From the NCBI GenBank assembly GCA_034436375.1, contig DAOTVS010000114.1:1-25136 (forward strand): a stretch of DNA of 25,136 nt. The letters are read 5' to 3'. The DNA is from DAOTVS01 sp034436375 (GTDB lineage Bacteria; Chloroflexota; Anaerolineae; SpSt-313). The notes under the pieces are model-generated. The model was not told the DNA's origin and ran no database searches. It was given only the letters and a program-made list of their open reading frames with translations. Positions within the stretch are counted from its first letter, which is position 1; every line of letters begins with the position of its first letter. Position numbers and translations under genes: made by a program. Positions 15,088-21,533 of the stretch are shown one piece after another.

Positions 15088-15862
15088 TGCCTCCCTTACT
15101 GAAGGCTCGTTGCTCCCGCGCCAGCACTTTGACTACGCGCCAGCCATCCTGCAGGGGGCGAAGCCGCCCTACCCCGTGCACGCGGGGCGCCTCGAAGCTG
15201 GGCACCTCGGCGACCCTGAGTCGAGCCTTGAGGGCGCGCACGTTCATCAGCGTCTCAACCTCAAAACCGTCGCAATCGAGGCTCAAGGCGGGCAGCGCAT
15301 GCGCCCAGAAGGCGTTGTAGCCGTAGCAGAGGTCGGTATAGTGGCCACCAAAGAGCAGGCGTACGGCGCGCACAAATCCCCAGTTGCCGAGCCTGCGCGT
15401 GAGCGACATATCGGCGGTGCCTCCGCCCTGCACGAAACGAGAGCCCTTGACGTAATCGGCGCCGGCCAACAGGGCGCCGACAAAGGCAGGTATCTCCGCG
15501 GGGTCTGTCGAGCCATCGGCGTCGAGCATGATGATGATATCGCCGCTGGCCCAGGCAAACCCGGTGCGCAAGGCGGCGCCCTTGCCCTTGCCCTGTTGGG
15601 TGATAATGTGGATATCGGGGCGCAGCTCACGGGCAACATTGGCGGTGCCATCGGTGGAATGTCCATCCACCAGCACGACTTCGTGCACCCAGGCAGGAAT
15701 GCGCGGCAACACGTGCGGCAGATTGGCCGCTTCGTTGAGAGCGGGAATGACAACGCTCACCCGCCCGTTGCGGGCCCAGGCGGGATGGTGCGCCGCATCT
15801 GATGCGGCATTCGCGACGGCGTCGTTGTCTATTTGCTGGGGCCAAGCGAATTGGCTCGCCAT
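15074..15862 (-). CDS. GT2-family glycosyltransferase, dolichyl-phosphate-mannose-synthase-like
   Basis: A 262-residue soluble GT-A transferase with the pattern of DPM1-like polyprenyl-phosphate sugar synthases: VSVVIPALNEAANLPHVL (35-52), EVVLVDGHSTDGT (61-73), GKGKGAALRTGFAWASGD (91-108), IIMLDADGSTDP with DAD at 114-116, and YVKGSRF followed by RRLGNWGF. It lacks the two C-terminal membrane helices of ArnC/GtrB-type enzymes. It may charge a polyprenyl phosphate with a sugar for the membrane transferase encoded later in the operon; this is inference. The start at 15862 follows GGAGG at 7 nt; the reading frame stays open far upstream, but that extension looks non-coding. First gene of the operon. 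Confidence 0.88.
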   Translation of the reverse strand: MASQFAWPQQIDNDAVANAASDAAHHPAWARNGRVSVVIPALNEAANLPHVLPRIPAWVHEVVLVDGHSTDGTANVARELRPDIHIITQQGKGKGAALRTGFAWASGDIIIMLDADGSTDPAEIPAFVGALLAGADYVKGSRFVQGGGTADMSLTRRLGNWGFVRAVRLLFGGHYTDLCYGYNAFWAHALPALSLDCDGFEVETLMNVRALKARLRVAEVPSFEAPRVHGVGRLRPLQDGWRVVKVLAREQRAFSKGGNGER

Positions 15863-16168
15863 GCTCTTGCCTCCACAGCGAATGAATGATCTGCGCAACC
15901 CAGCCCTGTGCGCGCCGGCAACGGAAAAGATGGCCGATCTGATCTCAGAAGCTCGATCCGCGAAGGGCGCCGGCGGGTGGAAGCGATAGTTCACCCTTCC
16001 AGGATGACCTGGCCATTGAAGCCATGGCGGCGAGGTCGAGTGCCGTGGGCCAGTGGAGCCAGATATAGGGCTGGTGAAGACCTGGTCTCTTACGTATGAC
16101 GCAGCAACAAGCATGCCATAGCGCGGCCCAGCACCAGCTGCACCGGTAGCAGATTGGATTAAGCAGTT
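15863..16168. other. Divergent intergenic region, no gene seen
   Basis: Between the start of the polysaccharide operon (minus) and the cold-shock promoter (plus) I see no open reading frame with a ribosome binding site. A minus-strand promoter is expected here; TATATC near 16069 and CTATCG near 15984 were considered but lack supporting -35 boxes. Confidence 0.5.
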
Positions 16169-16197
16169 TTGACAGATTGCCCAGGTTATGCTAAGAT
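16169..16197 (+). promoter_or_regulatory. Strong sigma-70-like promoter of the cold-shock locus
   Basis: A perfect -35 TTGACA (16169-16174), a 17-nt spacer and a -10 TAAGAT (16192-16197, four of six) with an extended TG at 16189-16190. Transcription would start near 16204, about 170 nt before the cold-shock start codon. Confidence 0.75.
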
Positions 16198-16203
16198 GCG
16201 CGC

Positions 16204-16285
16204 CGCTCGTTGGTGAGGTTTTGCTGATAGTTCCCGGTATATCAAGACCGCGAAGGCTAGGCAAAGCCTGCGCGGTTTTTGTTTT
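16204..16285 (+). ncRNA. Candidate short RNA or attenuator ahead of the cold-shock gene
   Basis: A strong promoter is followed, about 45 to 80 nt past the predicted start, by a good intrinsic terminator, with no open reading frame between. This would give a discrete transcript of about 80 nt, with the cold-shock mRNA made only by readthrough. It may be a stand-alone small RNA or a transcription attenuator of csp. Ends are predicted from promoter and terminator, not observed. Confidence 0.4.
16247..16285 (+). terminator. Intrinsic terminator inside the cold-shock leader
   Basis: ACCGCG (16247-16252) pairs with CGCGGT (16271-16276), and AGGCT (16254-16258) with AGCCT (16265-16269), with one A-G mismatch between helices and a six-base loop. 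The stem runs straight into TTTTTGTTTT. This is the form of a Rho-independent terminator, but it stands upstream of the gene. Confidence 0.7.
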
Positions 16286-16326
16286 GGTAGCCACACCCTG
16301 AGTGCGGCGTGACCCAGCTCATTCCT

Positions 16327-16342
16327 CCCGACAATGATCGGG
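16327..16342 (+). promoter_or_regulatory. Leader hairpin near the csp ribosome binding site
   Basis: CCCGA (16327-16331) pairs perfectly with TCGGG (16338-16342) around a six-base loop. The overlapping CCTCC (16324-16328) could instead pair with the GGAGG of the ribosome binding site (16361-16365). The two pairings exclude each other, which would suit a temperature-sensitive leader; this is a hypothesis. Confidence 0.35.
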
Positions 16343-16374
16343 CTCGTAGCAACTCAGGAAGGAGGTGCCAGTCT

Positions 16375-16599
16375 GTGACAGAGCGAGTTACCGGTCGGGT
16401 GAAGTGGTTTAGCCGTGTAAAGGGCTATGGCTTCATCCAGCCAGATGGGGATGGTGCTGAAGACGTTTTTGTGCACTATTCCGCGATCGTGGGCGAGGGG
16501 TTCCGCAATCTGGACGAAGGGGAGCGCGTCGAGTTTACGATCGAAGATTCTCCCAAGGGACCTCAGGCTGCCAATGTGGTGCGATTGCCGGAGGAGTAA
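16375..16599 (+). CDS. csp: Cold-shock domain protein (CspA family)
   Basis: A 74-residue single-domain OB-fold protein that binds single-stranded RNA and DNA. RNP1 is seen as KGYGFIQ (residues 17-23) and RNP2 as VFVHYSAI (32-39), preceded by TGRVKWF at 6-12. Length and order match CspA. The start is the GTG at 16375, 8 nt after AAGGAGGT (16359-16366); an ATG-less upstream extension in frame has no family match. It is a monocistronic gene with a long leader of about 170 nt containing a terminator and further hairpins, and a strong terminator follows it. Long regulatory leaders are known for cold-shock genes. Confidence 0.95.
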   Translation: MTERVTGRVKWFSRVKGYGFIQPDGDGAEDVFVHYSAIVGEGFRNLDEGERVEFTIEDSPKGPQAANVVRLPEE

Positions 16600-16617
16600 C
16601 CCCCCGGAAACCCACCC

Positions 16618-16653
16618 AAGCCCCGGTACAATTGTGCCGGGGCTTGTTTGTGT
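16618..16653 (+). terminator. Intrinsic terminator of the cold-shock gene
   Basis: AAGCCCCGG (16618-16626) pairs with CCGGGGCTT (16637-16645), and the inner TAC can pair with GTG (one wobble) around AATT, giving a 12-bp stem. A moderately T-rich GTTTGTGT follows. It lies 19 nt past the csp stop codon. Confidence 0.75.
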
Positions 16654-16676
16654 CCTGAGGGCAGGGGCCAAAAACC

Positions 16677-16704
16677 TAGACAAGCGCGCCGAATCGGCTA
16701 TAAT
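16677..16704 (+). promoter_or_regulatory. Sigma-70-like promoter of hisS
   Basis: The -35 is TAGACA (16677-16682, five of six), the spacer is 16 nt and the -10 is a perfect TATAAT (16699-16704). Transcription would start near 16711, about 31 nt before the GTG start. The promoter likely drives hisS, nadK and the zinc-finger gene. Confidence 0.7.
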
Positions 16705-16741
16705 CTGATACTATTCTTGCCTGTTGGGGAAAGGAAAGGCC

Positions 16742-18010
16742 GTGTTTCAAGCACCACGAGGATTTACCGATATTCTGCCGGAAGATCAGCCGTATTGGGC
16801 CGCCATCGAGGACCGGGTGGCGCATTTGACCCCTCTCTACGGCTACCGGCGCATCATCACGCCTGTGCTCGAAGACGCCGGCCTCTTTTTGCGTGGAGTG
16901 GGCGAGGGCACCGATATCGTCGAGAAGGAGATGTACGTCTTCCAGGACAAGGGCGGCGATTGGGTGGCTCTGCGCCCCGAGTTCACGGCTGGCGTGATGC
17001 GCGCCTATCTCGAGCGCGGCATGCACACCCTGCCGCAGCCAGTCAAGCTTTATGCCATTGGACCCCTCTTTCGCTACGAGCGGCCCCAGGCCGGTCGTCT
17101 GCGCCAGCACCATCAGTTCGATGTGGAGGCAATTGGTGAGGAGGATCCTGCCCTCGACGTGGAGGTGATGTCGGTGGCCTATCACCTGTTCGCCGACCTG
17201 GGATTCTCGGGCTTGAGCTATCAGGTGAACTCGATCGGCTGCCCTGTGTGCCGGCCGCAGTATCTGCGCGCCCTGCAGGAGTACTATTCAGGCCAGGAAG
17301 AAGCCCTCTGCACCGATTGCCAGCGTCGCCTGCAGCGCAACCCGTTGCGCCTGCTGGATTGTAAGGACGAGCGCTGCCAGCCACTCATTGCCAAAGCGCC
17401 GCGCATGATCGAGAACCTCTGCCCTGATTGCGCGCGCCACTTTGCTCAGGTGCTGAGCTACCTGGATCGCCTGGGCCGCAAATATACGGTCAACCATCGC
17501 CTGGTGCGCGGGCTAGACTATTATACGCGCACGGTCTTCGAGGTCTGGGCCCAAGGCATTGGCGCGCAGAATGCCCTGTGCGGCGGCGGGCGCTATGACC
17601 GCCTGGCTGAGGCCATCGGTGGGCCGCCGACGCCGGGGGTTGGCTTTGGCTCTGGCGTTGAGCGTATTGTGCTCCTGATGCGCGAGCAGGGGACGGCAGT
17701 GCCCCCGCTCAAGGGGCCGGAGGTCATGGTGATCGGCCAGGGGCAGGCGGCCAAGGATGTGGCTGTGAGCCTGGCGGCGGACCTGCGCACGCGAGAGATT
17801 GGGGCGTTCCTCTCCTTTGGCGAGCGCAGCATGAAGGCGCAACTCCGGGGGGCCAACCGCAGTGGCGCCCGCTATGCAATCATCATTGGCGAGAACGAGT
17901 TGAGCCAGGGGCGGGCCACCGTCCGCGACATGGTGGGCGGCGAGCAGTGGAGCGTACCCATGGCCCAGGTCGTGACGGACCTGGCAGCGCGGGTACGGCC
18001 GGCCAGTTAG
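16742..18010 (+). CDS. hisS: Histidyl-tRNA synthetase
   Basis: A 422-residue class II aminoacyl-tRNA synthetase that charges tRNA-His. It begins with QAPRGFTDILPED, typical of HisRS. Motif 2 is FRYERPQAGRLRQHHQF (110-126), following RPEFTAG (78-84). The histidine-specific signatures LVRGLDYYTRTVFE (about 254-267) and GGGRYDRL are present, and GFGSGVERI is motif 3. A C-terminal anticodon-binding domain runs from about 325 (PEVMVIGQG) to the end. The start is the GTG at 16742 behind AAGGAAAGG; an in-frame TTG at 16724 would only add the six residues that the ribosome binding site encodes. The gap to nadK is 7 nt. Confidence 0.96.
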   Translation: MFQAPRGFTDILPEDQPYWAAIEDRVAHLTPLYGYRRIITPVLEDAGLFLRGVGEGTDIVEKEMYVFQDKGGDWVALRPEFTAGVMRAYLERGMHTLPQPVKLYAIGPLFRYERPQAGRLRQHHQFDVEAIGEEDPALDVEVMSVAYHLFADLGFSGLSYQVNSIGCPVCRPQYLRALQEYYSGQEEALCTDCQRRLQRNPLRLLDCKDERCQPLIAKAPRMIENLCPDCARHFAQVLSYLDRLGRKYTVNHRLVRGLDYYTRTVFEVWAQGIGAQNALCGGGRYDRLAEAIGGPPTPGVGFGSGVERIVLLMREQGTAVPPLKGPEVMVIGQGQAAKDVAVSLAADLRTREIGAFLSFGERSMKAQLRGANRSGARYAIIIGENELSQGRATVRDMVGGEQWSVPMAQVVTDLAARVRPAS

Positions 18011-18017
18011 GTGAGGG

Positions 18018-18893
18018 ATGACCTGTCGAACTGAGGATCTCGCTATCGAACCGGTCCCTCGTGCCGTGCGCCGGGCCGGCGTCCTGACCCATCCTCGGCT
18101 GCCGGTGTCGGAACAACTGGCGCAGGACCTGGCGAGGCGTTTCGCGGCCATCGGTGTGGCGGTCGAGGTGGCCTCTCAGGTGGATGCCGCATGGCTGACC
18201 GATGTGGACTGCCTGGTCGTTCTGGGCGGCGACGGCAGCATGGTGCTTACCGCGCGCGCTGTTGCGGGCACGGGTGTACCTCTCCTCGGCATCAACCTGG
18301 GGCAGTTGGGCTTTCTGACCGAGTTACAGCCGGGTGATTTGGGCAGCCGGTTGGAGGCGCTGGCGCGCGGCGAGTATCGCGTGGAGCGACGCTCTTTGTT
18401 GCGCGCTGTCCTGACGCCTGCGCAGGGCGCCCCGACAACCTATGATGCCCTGAATGATGTAGTGATGGCGCGCGGGGCCAGGGTGCGGATGATCGGCGTT
18501 GCCGTCTCCATCGATGGTCAGCCTTTCACCACTTACCGCGCCGATGGGGTCATCGTGGCCACGCCTACCGGCTCTACAGCCTATTCTCTGGCCGTAGGGG
18601 GGCCCATTGTGGCGCCGGTGTTGGACACTCTGACGGTGGTGCCCGTGGCGCCGCACCTGATGCCGACGCGCGCCCTGGTCGTGCCTGGCGCCAGCACGAT
18701 CCGTCTACAGATGGGCAGCCAATACGAGGGTATTATGGCCGTCGATGGGCAGCTCGATCAGCCCGTCAGCGGCGGCGATGTCGTGAACGTAACCGTGAGT
18801 CCCAAATGCGTGGGGTTTGTGCGTTTCGGCCCGCCCGCTGACTTTTATGGTACTTTGTTTCGGAGGTTACGTTGGGCGAGCCACAATTCGTAG
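18018..18893 (+). CDS. nadK: NAD kinase
   Basis: A 291-residue enzyme that phosphorylates NAD to NADP with ATP or polyphosphate. The diagnostic GGDGS is at residues 70-74 (in LVVLGGDGSMVLTAR), followed by GINLGQLGFLTE (91-102), NDVV (146-149) and TPTGSTAYSLAVGGPI (182-197), all family signatures. VDGQ near the C-terminus is also typical. The first 18 residues are a poorly conserved extension. GTGAGGG precedes the ATG closely. The gene follows hisS by 7 nt, and the next gene starts inside its last 22 nt. With nadD at 3223 the window holds two steps of NAD(P) synthesis. NadK close to recN is a common bacterial arrangement. Confidence 0.95.
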   Translation: MTCRTEDLAIEPVPRAVRRAGVLTHPRLPVSEQLAQDLARRFAAIGVAVEVASQVDAAWLTDVDCLVVLGGDGSMVLTARAVAGTGVPLLGINLGQLGFLTELQPGDLGSRLEALARGEYRVERRSLLRAVLTPAQGAPTTYDALNDVVMARGARVRMIGVAVSIDGQPFTTYRADGVIVATPTGSTAYSLAVGGPIVAPVLDTLTVVPVAPHLMPTRALVVPGASTIRLQMGSQYEGIMAVDGQLDQPVSGGDVVNVTVSPKCVGFVRFGPPADFYGTLFRRLRWASHNS

Positions 18894-19486
18894 CACCGAA
18901 TCGGGGGGCCCAAGGCGGCGGCCAAAGGCCAGACGCGAACGGGGCGCCCGATTTTGCTCATGATCAGGTGGGTGCACTCCACTGCGCCAACCACCCCACC
19001 GTAGAGACTCTGCTGCGCTGCAACAAGTGCGGCAAGCCGATCTGCCAGCGCTGTGGAGTCCGCACGCCGGTGGGCATCCGCTGCCGCGAGTGTGCGCAGT
19101 TGCGCCGGCCACCGAATTACGTCGTGGGGCCCGGACACTATGTGCTGGCGGCCCTGGTGGCCCTGCCGGTTTCGATCCTGGCCGGGTTTATCATGCAGCA
19201 GGTCGGTATCTTTTTCGCTTTGTTTATCGGCGCCGCGGCCGGCGGCTTGATCGCTGAGATCGTCTGCCGGGCGACCGGCGGCAAGCACGGCAATGCGCTG
19301 GCTGCCCTGGTAAGCGCCTGCATCGTCGTGGGGGCGGTGGCTGCCGGTCTGCTGCCGCTGCTTCTCGCCCACGGAGCGCCACTCGCAGCGTTCATGAGTG
19401 GGGGCTATCTGCTGCAGCTCGTGCTACGGCTCAACATCATCTATGTGATCCTGGCCGTGGGGGCCGCCTTCGCGCGTCTTAGATAA
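18872..19486 (+). CDS. Zinc-finger (B-box-like) membrane protein
   Basis: A 204-residue protein with a polar N-terminus, a zinc-binding cluster and about four transmembrane segments. The metal ligands are Cys38 and His41 (CANH), Cys50-x-x-Cys53 (CNKC), Cys58-x-x-Cys61 (CQRC) and Cys71-x-x-Cys74 (CREC), giving two likely zinc sites in a B-box-like arrangement. The hydrophobic segments begin at YVLAALVALPVSILAGFIM (about 89-107) and end at IIYVILAVGAAF. The family is seen in many bacteria near housekeeping genes, but its job is unknown. The start is a TTG at 18872, 5 nt after GGAGG, lying within nadK; the overlap is 22 nt. Likely co-expressed with nadK and hisS. Confidence 0.82.
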   Translation: MGEPQFVAPNRGAQGGGQRPDANGAPDFAHDQVGALHCANHPTVETLLRCNKCGKPICQRCGVRTPVGIRCRECAQLRRPPNYVVGPGHYVLAALVALPVSILAGFIMQQVGIFFALFIGAAAGGLIAEIVCRATGGKHGNALAALVSACIVVGAVAAGLLPLLLAHGAPLAAFMSGGYLLQLVLRLNIIYVILAVGAAFARLR

Positions 19487-19494
19487 CGCCAGGG

Positions 19495-19629
19495 CCCTTC
19501 CGGGCGATTGCCGGCTGGCGTGCGCCGCACCAGCCCGGCCCTGATCCGGAAGGGGTGTAGTGGGTCTGGGCGCCCCCTGCGGCGCTAGCCCACCGCACCC
19601 CACGAAAGGCCTGTTTCGGCCACATGTGG
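19495..19629 (+). ncRNA. Strongly structured intergenic region ahead of recN
   Basis: Three consecutive long hairpins can form. Hairpin I pairs 19495-19503 with 19546-19554 (9 bp, perfect) and encloses a second helix, 19510-19518 with 19530-19539. Hairpin II pairs 19552-19557 with 19596-19601, 19560-19564 with 19589-19593, and 19569-19574 with 19581-19586. Hairpin III pairs 19600-19603 with 19626-19629 and GGCC with GGCC inside. Neighbouring hairpins share bases at their feet, so pairings compete. No known RNA family was recognised. It may be a leader element, a stable RNA or a palindromic repeat. Confidence 0.4.
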
Positions 19630-19637
19630 AGCATGAT

Positions 19638-19660
19638 GCCCGGAAACCGAAGGGCGTTTT
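19638..19660 (+). terminator. Weak terminator-like hairpin after the structured region
   Basis: GCCC (19638-19641) pairs with GGGC (19652-19655) around a ten-base loop that can form an inner GG-CC pairing, followed by GTTTT. The stem is short. If functional, it would end transcription from the hisS-nadK unit or the structured RNA shortly before recN. Confidence 0.35.
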
Positions 19661-19718
19661 CATCGTGTGTCGAGCTTCTCTGGGTATGGGCGCTTGATCG
19701 GGAAAGGATGACAGAGCG

Positions 19719-21533
19719 ATGCTACAGGAATTGAGCATCACCCATTTTGCCATCATTGACCGCCTCAAACTGTCCTTCTCTCCAGGCTTTAATGTGCTGA
19801 CCGGCGAGACGGGCGCCGGCAAGTCGATCATCATCGACGCCGTGAGCGCTCTTCTGGGGGGCCGCCTCTCTGCCGATACCGTCGTGCGCAGCGGCGCCGA
19901 CCGCGCCACGGTAGAAGGGATCTTTAGCCTCCAGCCCGACCAGTACGCCGATCTCAAGCCGATCCTGGAGGAATACGGCCTCGACGATGAGGAGGGTGGC
20001 GATGGCTCGTTGATCGTGAGCCGTGAGTTGAGCCGCAGTGGGCGCAACGTCTGCCGGGTGAACGGGCGGGCGGTGACGGTGGGGGTGCTCGAGCAGCTTG
20101 GCCAGCGTTTGATCGATATCCACGGCCAGAGCGAGCACCTCAGCCTCCTGCGTGTGCGCGAGCACCTGGGCTTCCTGGATCGCTACGCCGGCCTGCTGCG
20201 CGAGCGCGAGGCGCTGGCGGCGACGGTGGCGGAGTTGCGGGCCGTGCGGCGCGAGCTGCATAGCTGCCTGCAGGATGAGCGCGAACTGGCCCGGCGCATG
20301 GACCTGTTGCGATTTCAGGCTGGAGAGATCGCCTCTGCCAAGTTGGATCCCAATGAGGAAGAGGACCTGGCGCATCAGCGCACCCTGCTGGCCAATGCGG
20401 AAAAGTTGAGCGAGCTGGCCAATGCTGGCTATGTGCTCCTGAGCGGCGGCGAGCAGGGGCGCCGTGCGGCGCTCGACCTCCTGGGGGCGGCCATCCAGAA
20501 CCTGACCCAGCTGGAGCGGCTGGACCCGGCCCTGGGTGAGCTCCGGCAGGCGGCGGAAGGGGCCCTGTACCAGCTCGAGGACGTGGCGCACTCTCTGCGC
20601 GACTATCGTGACGGCATCGAGTACAGCCCGGCGCGTCTGGAGCAGGTGGAGGAACGCCTTTCGCTGCTCCAGTCGCTCAAACGCAAGTATGGCGAAACCG
20701 TGGAAGAGGTCATCGCCTTTGGCCGGCGGGCGGCGGAAGAACTGGAGGCGATCAGCCATAACGAGGAGCGCGTGGAAGAGCTGCGGGCGCGAGAGAGTGA
20801 GCTGCTGGCACGAGCCGCGGGCCAGGCGGCGGCGCTCTCTGTGGCGCGCCAAAAAGCCGCCCGAGCCCTGAAGACGGGCATTGAGGAACAGCTCGAAGAG
20901 CTCAAAATGGAACGGGCGCGCTTTGAGGTTTCCTTCACGCGCGAGCCCGACCCGAACGGCGTCGAGATCGATGGGGGCCGCTGGGCGCTGGACGCGACGG
21001 GTGTGGATCGCGTCGAGTTTCTCATCGCGCCCAACCCCGGTGAGCCGCCCAAGCCCCTGGCCAAGATTGCTTCGGGGGGCGAGACCTCGCGCCTGATGCT
21101 GGCCATGAAGACCGTGCTCTCAGAGGCTGACGCGGTCCCCTCGCTGATCTTCGATGAGATTGATGCCGGCATCAGCGGGCGCGTGGGCGCCATGGTGGGC
21201 CGCAAGCTTTGGAGCCTGACCCGGTCGCACCAGGTGCTCTGTGTGACTCATCTGCCTCAGATTGCCAGCTTTGCTGACTATCACCTCGGTGTTAGCAAGC
21301 GCATTGAGGGTGAGCGGACGATTACGGAAGTATGCCCACTGGAGAATAGCGAGCGTCCGCGGGAGCTGGCGGCTATGTTGGGCAGCGAAATCACCGAGGC
21401 CTCACTGTTAAACGCCCATGATCTGTTGACGCAGATGGCCGAGTGGAAGGCACAGCAACAACGGGGGGAACGCGAAGGTCGCGAAGACGGTGAGGCAAAA
21501 CGAAAAGGCGGCAGAGAGAGGATTGTGCCGTGA
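19719..21533 (+). CDS. recN: DNA repair protein RecN (SMC-like ATPase)
   Basis: A 604-residue SMC-family ATPase that acts in double-strand break repair. Walker A is GETGAGKS (residues 29-36) after the typical N-terminus LQELSITHFAIIDRLKLSFSPG. Long coiled-coil arms fill about 150-400. The ABC signature KIASGGETSRLMLAMK lies near 450, Walker B LIFDEIDAGISGRVG near 476-490 (Asp479, Glu480), and CVTHLPQIA follows. The protein is somewhat longer than usual because of a charged tail (QQQRGEREGREDGEAKRKGG) encoded by a 9-nt tandem repeat at 21469-21490. AAAGG lies 12 nt before the ATG, a long spacing. Its stop overlaps the next gene's GTG by 4 nt. Confidence 0.95.
   Translation: MLQELSITHFAIIDRLKLSFSPGFNVLTGETGAGKSIIIDAVSALLGGRLSADTVVRSGADRATVEGIFSLQPDQYADLKPILEEYGLDDEEGGDGSLIVSRELSRSGRNVCRVNGRAVTVGVLEQLGQRLIDIHGQSEHLSLLRVREHLGFLDRYAGLLREREALAATVAELRAVRRELHSCLQDERELARRMDLLRFQAGEIASAKLDPNEEEDLAHQRTLLANAEKLSELANAGYVLLSGGEQGRRAALDLLGAAIQNLTQLERLDPALGELRQAAEGALYQLEDVAHSLRDYRDGIEYSPARLEQVEERLSLLQSLKRKYGETVEEVIAFGRRAAEELEAISHNEERVEELRARESELLARAAGQAAALSVARQKAARALKTGIEEQLEELKMERARFEVSFTREPDPNGVEIDGGRWALDATGVDRVEFLIAPNPGEPPKPLAKIASGGETSRLMLAMKTVLSEADAVPSLIFDEIDAGISGRVGAMVGRKLWSLTRSHQVLCVTHLPQIASFADYHLGVSKRIEGERTITEVCPLENSERPRELAAMLGSEITEASLLNAHDLLTQMAEWKAQQQRGEREGREDGEAKRKGGRERIVP
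21469..21490. repeat. 9-nt tandem repeat inside the 3' end of recN
   Basis: CGCGAAGGT (21471-21479) and CGCGAAGAC (21480-21488) repeat a 9-nt unit that also occurs in the composite repeat at 22621-22661 (CGCGAAGGA, CGCGAAGGG). Here it is read in frame as part of the charged RecN tail. Confidence 0.55.

Noticed and set aside
15863..16294. N-terminal extension of the first GT2 gene to 16294
   Set aside because: The extension shows no domain pattern, runs across the cold-shock promoter and terminator, and the start at 15862 has a properly spaced GGAGG.
16309..16374. Longer cold-shock protein starting upstream at 16309
   Set aside because: The added residues have no cold-shock similarity and would place the AAGGAGGT site inside the coding sequence; GTG at 16375 gives the exact family length.
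19540..19565. Resemblance to the SRP RNA tetraloop region (TCCGGAAGG)
   Set aside because: The conserved flanks of SRP domain IV (CAGG before, AGCAG after) are missing, and the CCGGAAGGG is better explained as one strand of a perfect 9-bp helix with 19495-19503.
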